From Acholoe squamosa (taxonomy: Eukaryota > Annelida > Polychaeta > Phyllodocida > Polynoidae), in assembly GCA_949317995.1 (NCBI GenBank), contig OX439052.1, positions 38,937,932-39,001,931 of the forward strand: a stretch of DNA of 64,000 nt. Reading direction: 5' to 3'. The position numbers were made by a program, and so were the translations under genes. Below, one piece after another: positions 46,085 through 54,949 of the stretch (position 1 is the first letter of the stretch; every line of letters begins with the position of its first letter). A model generated the notes under the pieces. The model was not told the origin of the DNA. It did no database searches and was given only the letters and a program-made list of their open reading frames with translations.

Positions 46085-46840
46085 ATGTGCCTCCAACTCA
46101 ACCCACACGCCTTCTTTGACGAATGCATGGGGTTTGAGGAAGTTGATGGTAACTATGCTTATATCCTAGACGGTGTTCGTAACGGGTTCAAAATCGTTGA
46201 TGTGGATTATAATGGTTCTTATTTTCAAAAAAATTACCATTCCATAATCAAAGAAGGTGTAAAATGCCAAATGGACGATCTGGTAAGGAAGGAGTTAATT
46301 GATGGTAAAGTCAAAAGGGTTCTTAGTAGACCCCAGTGTGTACATTCACTGGGGGCTATTTTAAAACCAGATGGCCGCTTAAGACCCATAACAGATTGCA
46401 GCCGTGGTGATCCCGATGATAATCTTAAAAGTATCAATGACTTTATGTACACAACTTGCCAACCGTTTCATTATACTCAAGTAGATAGTCTTACTGATGT
46501 CATACATGAGGGCTCGTTTTTATGTGTATTGGACATCCAATCTGCTTATCGTAGTGTGGCTGTTCATCCGGACGATCGTTCCAAGCAAGGTTTTGTCATC
46601 CGGTGTATGAATCGTAGAGGTATTTTCAATGTTTTCGGTTACCTTGATGACTTTGTCATTGTGGCTGACAGCTACGAGGAGTGTGCGAGGCGTCAGGCGA
46701 TATTGGTAGATCTGCTCCGACGTCTCGGTTTCCATATTGCATGGAAAAAAATCTTAACCCCTGCTAACAAAGTCCAGTATTTGGGTCTGGTAATTGACAC
46801 AGTGAAAATGGAAATCAGCTTACCCCACAAAACTTATTAG
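46085..46840 (+). CDS. YR-retrotransposon reverse transcriptase, core-deleted
   Basis: 251 residues from the first methionine. Visible motifs: GAILKPDGRLRPITDCS, the LCVLDIQSAYRSVAVHPDD segment (motif A region) and GYLDDFVIVADS with the catalytic YLDD (about 46640-46651), then KKILTPANKVQYLGLVIDT. Between QGF (near 46590) and MNRRGIFNVFGYLDD the family normally has a W...F..LxFGLxxAPxxF block, about 35-40 residues, which is absent without breaking the frame. The frame ends in an early stop at 46838-46840, caused by a 1-nt shift: the other frame continues NLLVLIDKFLGK into the next ORF. Reverse transcription should be inactive. Confidence 0.8.
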   Translation: MCLQLNPHAFFDECMGFEEVDGNYAYILDGVRNGFKIVDVDYNGSYFQKNYHSIIKEGVKCQMDDLVRKELIDGKVKRVLSRPQCVHSLGAILKPDGRLRPITDCSRGDPDDNLKSINDFMYTTCQPFHYTQVDSLTDVIHEGSFLCVLDIQSAYRSVAVHPDDRSKQGFVIRCMNRRGIFNVFGYLDDFVIVADSYEECARRQAILVDLLRRLGFHIAWKKILTPANKVQYLGLVIDTVKMEISLPHKTY

Positions 46841-46857
46841 TACTGATCGACAAGTTC

Positions 46858-47649
46858 TTGGGTAAAACTGTTGCTACCAAAAAAGAATTACAAGAACTGT
46901 GTGGTCATTTGGCACACGCTAGTAGAGTTATTCGGGGAGGCAGAACATTTTCACGTAGAGTCATTAACCTACTCAAATACATAGCCGACAGTGTCACGGT
47001 GGTCAAACTACCTGATTGGTTTATGGATGACATCCGCTGGTGGAAAAGGTTCAGTTATGTATTCAATGGTTCTGCCAAAATCCTACATACCTTTGATTAT
47101 CATCCTATCGTAGACACTGACTCATCACTAACTGGTTTTGGCTCATGTTATAATGGTGATTGGTTAGTAGGTGCATGGAAATTACCTGCCTACAATCAGT
47201 TGTATAATCGCTTTCCATTACATCATACTGTTGAACCCCCTTGTGAATATGATGAGACAGCTGACATTAACCTACTGGAAGTCTGGCCAGTGGTTGCCGC
47301 AGCGCAACGTTGGGGAAATGATTGGTCGGATACAAAAGTTGTAGTCAGAACCGACAATACCCAAGTCCAATGCATGATAAATACTGGCAGATCGTGGAGT
47401 GTTCGCTGTATGTGGTGGATAAGAGAATTATTTTGGTTTTCAGTTGTACATAATTTTCATATTGTTGCTACTCGCGTTAAATCTAAAGACAATATTGTTC
47501 CTGACTTTTTGTCGCGCTGTACTGATAAAAGGTGTGCAAAAGGATTGCCTTCATTTCTGATAAATGACTTCTGCTGCAGGGGATGTCTTGACTCACAAAC
47601 TACGGAACTACCAGTCACAGTGGATGGCTGGAGCCACGTAGCGTACTAG
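46858..47649 (+). CDS. YR-retrotransposon RNase H region
   Basis: Continues the RT thumb (ELQELCGHLAHASRVIRGGR) into an RNase H-like domain with candidate catalytic acids in VDTDSSLTGFG, INLLEVWPVVAA and VVVRTDNTQVQ, and ends near KSKDNIVPDFLSRC. The first methionine at 46858 is internal to the domain order; translation originally came from the upstream ORF. Confidence 0.8.
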   Translation: MGKTVATKKELQELCGHLAHASRVIRGGRTFSRRVINLLKYIADSVTVVKLPDWFMDDIRWWKRFSYVFNGSAKILHTFDYHPIVDTDSSLTGFGSCYNGDWLVGAWKLPAYNQLYNRFPLHHTVEPPCEYDETADINLLEVWPVVAAAQRWGNDWSDTKVVVRTDNTQVQCMINTGRSWSVRCMWWIRELFWFSVVHNFHIVATRVKSKDNIVPDFLSRCTDKRCAKGLPSFLINDFCCRGCLDSQTTELPVTVDGWSHVAY

Positions 47650-48523
47650 GAAGAGCCAATGGAACTCTTATTTGGAATTTTGCATATTATATGGTGTGCT
47701 TGTTCCATTCCCCGCTAGTATAGAAGTTGTGTTGTTATATGTTACACACTTGTCTGAGAGACTGTGCTACAGCTCTATTAAACAGTACCTAGGAGGACTT
47801 TGGGTGTTGCACAAGGTCCTAGGTTATTCACATGTCAACCCTAATACATTTGAACTCTACATCACTATGAGAGGTATTCGAAGGACCCTAGGTGATCATG
47901 TGGACCAGGCGCGACCAGCGTCAGTGCAGGACTTAAAGCGTATTTATAAACTATTGGATATGTCATGTTCTGAAGATGTGGCATTTTGGATCACTGTTAT
48001 CATGTGCTTCAGGGGCTTATTACGTAAGTCCAATGTGGTTGAACAAGGACTGGCAGTCTGCTTGTCAGATTTGACCTGGGAAGTCTGGGGGGTCTCCGTC
48101 AGACTTCGCCGTACAAAGACTATTTCATTTAAGGAGCGGGTCTTGTTCATACCCTTCACATTCATCAATGACTCTATCTTCTGCCTTCATTATTACCTGA
48201 CCTTGCTGTTATCTATGGTGAACTACCCATCCAGTGATTCACAAGTAGTGTCGTACATGAAAAATGGCCAATGGTGTCGTGGCAGTTACTCATGGTACTT
48301 AGGCAAATTGCATAAGTTGTGTGCCAAGTCAGGCATCGATAAGTTGTCTTCACACTCATTACGAAGAGGAGGTGCATCAGCCTTGACAGATGCAGGTTTC
48401 AGTCTATTGGACATCAAAAACATTGGTGATTGGAAATCATTGAGTGTTTTGCATTATTTGACAAAATCCAAACAAGCTCGTATCGATCTTGATCGGCGTA
48501 TGGTTAGCGCCTTATTCGTGTAA
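47643..48523 (+). CDS. Tyrosine recombinase of the YR retrotransposon
   Basis: The open frame begins after a stop at about 47640; the first methionine is at 47672, giving 283 residues, but upstream codons RTRKSQWNSYLEFC look coding. Catalytic pattern: first arginine in CFRGLLRKSN, a lysine in RLRRTKT, the H-x-x-R box in SSHSLRRGGASA, GDWKS, and the nucleophile tyrosine in VLHYLTKS. It would integrate circular cDNA by site-specific recombination. The recombinase frame itself appears intact. Confidence 0.85.
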
Positions 48524-48571
48524 AATCTGGTGTTTTTTTTGTGTTTTGTTCTCCATTCTGTTTGGCGTGTT

Positions 48572-48634
48572 GGCCTGGTTATGTATGTTTATTGGCCAGG
48601 TCCAATAAAATATTCGCCCAAACTAGATTGGAGT
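48572..48634 (+). repeat. Split direct repeat B1
   Basis: Begins GGCCTGGTTATGTATGTTTA and ends CCCAAACTAGATTGGAGT. Identical by eye to B2. Confidence 0.9.
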
Positions 48635-48642
48635 GGTCGTAT

Positions 48643-48808
48643 GCATATAAGTGGTGATAAATGGGCAGTAGCAGTTCCCAATGTATTACCAGATGTCACC
48701 ACTTCCATTCAGGTATTATGTAACAGGTTCCTTCACTGGTGGCCTTTGTAGTCGGCCATATTGCCTAGCCCCAGGAAGGACCACCGGTCTCACATTGGAG
48801 ATTTTTTT
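48643..48808 (+). repeat. Split direct repeat A2
   Basis: Second copy of the A repeat, separated from B1 by about 8 nt. Confidence 0.9.
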
Positions 48809-48829
48809 TCTTTCTTCTTGTGTTACTTA

Positions 48830-48892
48830 GGCCTGGTTATGTATGTTTATTGGCCAGGTCCAATAAAATATTCGCCCAAACTAGATTGGAGT
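48830..48892 (+). repeat. Split direct repeat B2
   Basis: Second copy of B. It marks the 3' end of the element. Confidence 0.9.
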
Positions 48893-49104
48893 TGTCATAC
48901 GTCTATTTATCCCATACATTTCTATAAAAAAAAAAAGATTTAAAAAATAGAAAAATCCGATCTATGGACCCTGGGAAATTTTGTTTTTGGCCTTACCTAT
49001 CTTGGTTTATACCATGCCTTATAAGATTAAAACTATTTTTTGGCCAAATTCTCAGACAGTAAGCATGATAAAGAAAAATACCCCTGCATACATGAAATAA
49101 CTCT

Positions 49105-49200
49105 TTTCATACAGACAGGCAGAATGGAACAAAACATGGTGGATGAAATGGAATTAAAGATCTGGCAGATATATCGGGATGGGGGAAGATAATGGAACCC
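49105..49200 (-). repeat. Relic of the satellite unit (subrepeat flank)
   Basis: On the minus strand it reads ATCTGCCAGATC, then TTTAATTCCATTTCATCCACC and GTTTTGTTCC, matching the start of the subrepeat block in the 31.7-41.2 kb units (ATCCGCCAGATCCTTAATTC). Confidence 0.5.
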
Positions 49201-49534
49201 AACACCACTGGTAACCAGCTTCAGTAATGACAGTTACCATTATACATCTTGCAACCTCAGTATAGAAAGCCCAGTCGTACACTCCCTGCCCCTATCACTT
49301 GGCAAAAATAGCTAAACGCAATGATAGCCAAGGGGCATTGACTGACCAATTATTGATGCCTATCAAAATTACTGATCATTTGCTCTACAATTGACACCAT
49401 GATACGGTCATAAAAATGAATGACAGAGTCCGAAAGCATAGCCATTGTTTTGTTTTTACCTACTCCGTGAATACATTCCTCATAAGTACACATAGATAAG
49501 CAGGATCGCATGTACACTAGAACCAAACCTCACG

Positions 49535-49985
49535 TAAAAGTCGCCTGCAGTGCGGCTTATATGGGACCATCCTAGAAGTCATGGTGCAGCTTATACATAA
49601 GTTTTTACTTATATTGAAAATACCATAATACCTCGAGTATAAGGTGCATCCCGCGTATATGACGCACCCAGACTTCATGGATCAGCTAGAAAAAATTAAA
49701 ATGAAATAACTTTTGTTCTACTCAATGGATTTTCGAAATTCAAAAGACTACAGCACCCCCTGACAGCCTAAAACTACTCTGAAACTTTTGGGGTACATTG
49801 GGAATATTTTGGTCTCAACTTTGTCTGATCCTATAAGGCACACTAGGGGCTTATCCTCCTGTATAAGGCGCGCCTTATACACGAGGTATTACGGTAGTAA
49901 GGAAAGGCAGCCATTTCAGGCATCTGCTTAAGTCAAGGGTGCATGTTGCTTATAGGCCAAAGCAGCTTATATGCAGGGTTTTACA
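49535..49985. repeat. Outer MITE of a nested pair
   Basis: Left GTAAAAGTCGCCTGCAGTGC and right GCTTATATGCAGGGTTTTAC are inverted. It encloses the complete element 49621-49896. Confidence 0.5.
49621..49896. repeat. MITE, TACCGTAATACCTCG ends, 276 bp
   Basis: Left TACCATAATACCTCGAGTAT and right the reverse complement of TACCGTAATACCTCGTGTAT; the inverted repeat extends through TATAAGG and GCGCC. Confidence 0.8.
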
Positions 49986-50140
49986 ATGATATTATGTGTC
50001 CATGAATAATCAACATGCATTATATTGTCCCTAATAAGCACTTTTATTTGATCACATCAGTTATGGCCATTTCCAAATGGGCCACATATTGTCAGATAGG
50101 TTACTCATTATCATCACAACCTGGGGTATATAGTTGTTAG

Positions 50141-50346
50141 ACCATAAAACCTCACTATAGGCCGCACCCTCAGTGTGTCAAAGGGCTTTCATAAGCTGCA
50201 CCTATGACATGAAGATTGTCTTTAAGCTGTCCTTATATATTAAAATAGAAACCCCTCATTTAAGCTGCACCTTAACCAGTGGGACATTATATAACCCATG
50301 GTAAGGCGCTAAAATGAGCCATGGCTTTTATGTGGGTCTTTATGGT
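50141..50346. repeat. Probable MITE, ACCATAAARACCC ends
   Basis: Left ACCATAAAACCTC and right GGGTCTTTATGGT are inverted. The interior has repeated TAAGCTGCACC words. Confidence 0.5.
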
Positions 50347-50358
50347 TATAACATGTAT

Positions 50359-50375
50359 GGATATATATATATATA
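50359..50375 (+). promoter_or_regulatory. TATA element candidate of gene B
   Basis: TATATATATATATA lies about 52-68 nt before the start codon of the second IgSF gene. Confidence 0.4.
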
Positions 50376-50426
50376 GCCTAGGTCATATCAGAAGTAGTTC
50401 ACTGTAGTATACACTTTGCTCCATAC

Positions 50427-50496
50427 ATGGAGACATCCATAATGGAACAGAAAGCTGTATTACTTCTACTCATACTCCACTATGGATATACTCAAG
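50427..50496 (+). CDS. Gene B exon 1: signal peptide
   Basis: METSIMEQKAVLLLLILHYG then YTQ. Two in-frame starts, 50427 and 50442; the second aligns with the gene A start. Phase 1 donor GTATGC. Confidence 0.85.
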
Positions 50497-53400
50497 GTAT
50501 GCTTTTATTGAATCTAATCTGCTTTATGTATCATACTTCATAGTTGACAGGAGAGAATCAAATTCATATCTGGGCTTCCTTGACAGACATTTGTTTTACC
50601 TATGTATACACACAATACAATTATTATTTTTCTGCACTGTATGTACCGTTATACCATGGTTATCCAGGTTAGGCACCGTTTTACGGTGCCTTTAGAATGT
50701 ACTAAAGGCTCCTATGTACTAAAGGCACTGTTTATAGACTTACAACAACAAAAATTGAATTTAATGGTTTCAAAGGTTAAAAATGTTTAATTTAATGGTG
50801 GAAACCATGGTATAAACATCATAGGTGACGGATAGGGGTACACTCGGTCCTTTTATCCCTTAGATAAGGGGAACTCGGCCTCTGGCCTCGTTCCCTTATC
50901 TGGGATAAAAGGACCAAGCAAACCCCTCTCCGTCATCTATGTCCTTACTAATGCAGTAGTGCATCATGCCAACTGATCAGTCCACTAGGCGTTACATGTG
51001 ACATGCTCTGGTAGTTTGTATCCTTACTGCTGGTCACCTCAACTCTAAAAAGTTTTGCATGAATGTCACAGTAGTTTCGTGTCAATGTCGCCTCAACATT
51101 CATGCAAAACGCTGCGTTCCTGCATTGGTAGGCAGAAAGGGTACCCCAGGGTAACCTCTGCTTCCTGTAACACTGCCGGCCCATGCCGACTAGTGGAGTT
51201 TGGGCTCAAGGTGGGTCAATGAAGCACTGGTGAATTGCTCACCCTAGCCTATTATGGGTTAGTCTTTCTGATACAACACTTTCCAGATATCATAGTAAAT
51301 GTTACTTCAGCATCTTTAATTTCTAACTTTATTTAGTACAGGTGTCTTACTCTAAAACTACCAAGAGAACTGTATTTCTACACATGATTCATTATAATGT
51401 TAATATAATAGTTATAAGTTAAGTGCTGGATCACACTTTTGTTATAATGGGCCTCAAAATGCAAAAGATTCTATCTTCATTTTCAACTAACCCATCTAAG
51501 TACATTTATTCCTGCCCCAGCAGTGCATAGAATATTACCAATATTAGACATTGATTCTATGTCTAGCAGGCCCTATGTGGACATATTTCATGATGCGTTA
51601 AGACGAATTTACCTTTTTTCCGTTTCAAAGACCTGTTTCGAGGGGGCTCTGAGTGGACATATTTCCTGATGCATATCTAGCAGTATTTACATTCATTGTT
51701 CTTGTTATCATTTATAGGTAATGCTAGGCTGGAGATACATCCACAAGGTGCATCCCATACACGTCCCCTCGGGTCATCTCTCCTGCTTTCATGCAGAGCA
51801 ACAGGCATCAGCAGTGGTACAAACCCACAGTTAGAATGGTATGACCAAGGTGATAGGAAGATAGAGGAACAAACAGGAAGGTAAACGACAAACATTACAT
51901 CATCTTTAAGCCTGTATAGATTGCTTGAAGTTGCATGTTTCATGGTCTTGGTCAACATGGTGCAGCGAAGAAATAGCTTGATTGCTTGCAGCTCCACCTT
52001 CCAGAATTTGCCTTAAGTCAGGGTGTGCCTCATAGGCCAGGATGCTGTGTACATCAGTAGTAAATTGGCCTTAATGAAGTCCTAGCTACAATTTATAGCT
52101 TCCCCTGCAAGTAAGGGAGTACCTGGATGAACCTTACATGTGAGGTATTACGGTGGACCCCTATAATACTTTCCTTTATGAGCTTTTACAGAAAGTTCAT
52201 ACAGCAAGATGGGGACGACACACTGAAGCTCTATATCACAGACATACAGACGGCAGACGAGGGGTCCTACAAATGTCATAGTCGATTCAATGGGAACCAG
52301 ATCTCAGAGGAGACCAACATATTATTGTTTAGTGAGTTTCACAAAGAGGTGCCTCAACCTCAGTTAATTGCTACTAAGTATGGAACTAGACATCATATAC
52401 ACACTGAAAAAAGTTTTCCTGACAAAATGATATGTATGTCCATGTCAACTTGATTTGACACATAGAGCACATGTCATTGGGACATGGCACATATGTCATC
52501 ATGACAACTGTCTTCATTACGCATGTCAAGTGGAGCTGACAAACCAAATGTGAGAGTGTCAACCTCATTCAACATGCCTTTCACGCATTTCATGTGGGAG
52601 ACAATTGTGACCTGTGCAGTATGTGTCAAAGCGATCAGTCTTCTTTTCTCTGTGCAGTTTTACAAATATTTTCTATACTCTATGGTTGATTTAACCTTCA
52701 CTGACACTGATCTATAAACTGATCTATAATCCATGCACATTATCATCTGTATAATACTATTCTATAAAATACATTATCTAAATTTCTTTATAAATAGACC
52801 CTTTTTCACATTCCAGAGGACATTACCTTTGACCATGCACCGAGCCCCCAGAAACCAATGTCTGGAAGAAACGCACTGATTGAGTGTCATGTCAGTGGTC
52901 AGCCAAAGCCTACAGTATCATGGCGTTTCAAGGGCCACAAGATTATCAATGGTAAACCAGGTTTTCCTTTTCATTAAGTTAACCTTCTTATGATCATTGC
53001 TACAGATGGCCAATGCTCAGTACATTTCAACAAGAGTAGGTGTTCATTTCATGTGTATTCGCCCAATTTGTTAGGGAAAAAAACTGCTGAGATTTTTCTC
53101 CATAAGGGAAAACTTCAGTACCCCAAAACTTTATGATGCAAAAAAATGGGTTGGGGTAAAATATGTATTTATAAATTGCAATCATTCATCCCTCCTCAGC
53201 ACCATAAACTCTATCATCCTACTACCTAAATAAACATATTACTCAAAAAGGGAGAAAGCTGAAATGCTTGTTTATCTCAGAGTCATGCATACTATTTAGA
53301 CTTGTCATTATTCATCATGTATGATTGCATTTTATTTGTTCACTGAGCCTCTGCGATTTTATGACGTAATGGCATTTATGTTGTAGCAGGTCGGTACACT

Positions 53401-54876
53401 TACCTACCTAACGGTCTACAGATAAACAATGTACAAGAGAGTGATAGCGGGATATATACATGTCGTGCAGAGGTCCCGGCAGATGGACGGCTGAAACAGG
53501 TTCCTATCACAGTCACTATACAGAGTGGGTACATTTTTTTTAGGTGCAAAATGACAATTGGTCGCAGGTGAATTAGAACCTAGAAGGGAGTTGTTACTCT
53601 TGTGTTTCTTAGATGAGGTAAATTCTTGTATTACTGAAATGAGCTAGTACCTAAGGGAGTGGTCATTATTTATCAACATGGGGGTGGTTGGTTTTCGTGC
53701 AGGTGCGCGAAAATCTTTTACGCACCCCTTCGATGGCAGTCAAAATGTTTTGCACCCCCCCCCCATGCAGTGGAGGCGCGGAGAATTTTCACGCCCCTCT
53801 TTGATCTATAGTAGCACGCAGGCTTTTTTGCTAAAAAGAGGATAAATTTTTTAGCCTCCCCCTCAAGAGGGGTCAAAATCTTTTTAGCCCCCTCTCAGGT
53901 CTGAATTTTTTACGCCCCCCCCCTCAAACCCAACACCCCCCCCTCTTGTTAAATAATGATCACTCCCTAAGAACTGAACACAAAGCATTATGCAACTACA
54001 TTGGTTCTAAGTTAGGCTGACGTTTTTAGGATCTCAATTTCTAAACTCAGCCTTTGCATACACTATTAAATAGCGCTAAGTCATAGTGCAACAACATGTA
54101 TACTGTGTAAGCTAGTTATAGGGTAACTAAGTAGCTGCAGGATATTATGCCATCTCCTCTGACTCCTTATCAACTAATGATTGCTTCTGATTTATGAATT
54201 AGAATTTAAATTCTTTTTATTGCCTTATATAGATGATGCTCAGCTGGAGATATATCCACAAGGTGCATCCCATACACGTCCCCTCGGGTCATCTCTCCTG
54301 CTTTCATGCAGAGCAACAGGCATCGGCAGTGGTACAAACCCACAGTTAGAATGGTATGACCAAGATGGTAGGAAGATAGAGGAACAAACAGGAAGGTAAA
54401 ATTAATAATGAATACTATTTTAACTCTATAGGGAACGTTCAACAATTATGGACCCGCCCACCTCCATGTCACCAAAGAACCCCCTCATAGTTACATTACT
54501 GCCTTCCAAAGACTGACCCCCCCCCCTCCCTTTATATTAGCCATTACAGGAGTTTTTTTGTTTTTTTTTGGAGGGGGGGTTGGGGGGATGGGGGTATTTT
54601 GAAAAAAGGAGTAGTGAGTGGAGAAAATATCCCAATTCCAAGTCATATCCACAAAAGAAAAAAACGTGCAAAATCTTAGTCAGATGTTAGTCAAAAAGTC
54701 TAGCTTTCTAACAAAGCCTAGTGAAAAGCATTTGCCTAAGTTTCCAAGTTTTTCTTGGTCAAATATATCTAACCATTAGTGCCCAACTTGCCCTGCTTCA
54801 CCTGATTTTGATTAAGATTCCCTAGTGGTTTGACTAGGTATGCAATGTAATACTTTTGGTTTATGGTGAGTGTAAG

Positions 54877-54949
<73 letters not shown>

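Larger units (their letters stand above)
45757..48892 (+). mobile_element. Ngaro-like tyrosine-recombinase retrotransposon
   Basis: Order on the plus strand: A1 (45757-45922), reverse transcriptase, RNase H, tyrosine recombinase, B1 (48572-48634), A2 (48643-48808), B2 (48830-48892). The split direct repeats A1...B1-A2-B2 and a recombinase in place of an integrase define the DIRS order. Lack of a methyltransferase domain between RNase H and the recombinase, with direct rather than inverted repeats, points to Ngaro rather than DIRS or PAT. The copy is defective: no gag, an in-frame deletion in the RT core, a frameshift at about 46830 and an interrupted junction before the recombinase. Confidence 0.85.

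Noticed and set aside
50948..51184. 78-residue minus-strand frame with several Cys
   Set aside because: It lies in intron 1 of gene B next to palindromic repeat sequence, with no recognisable domain or neighbouring exon.
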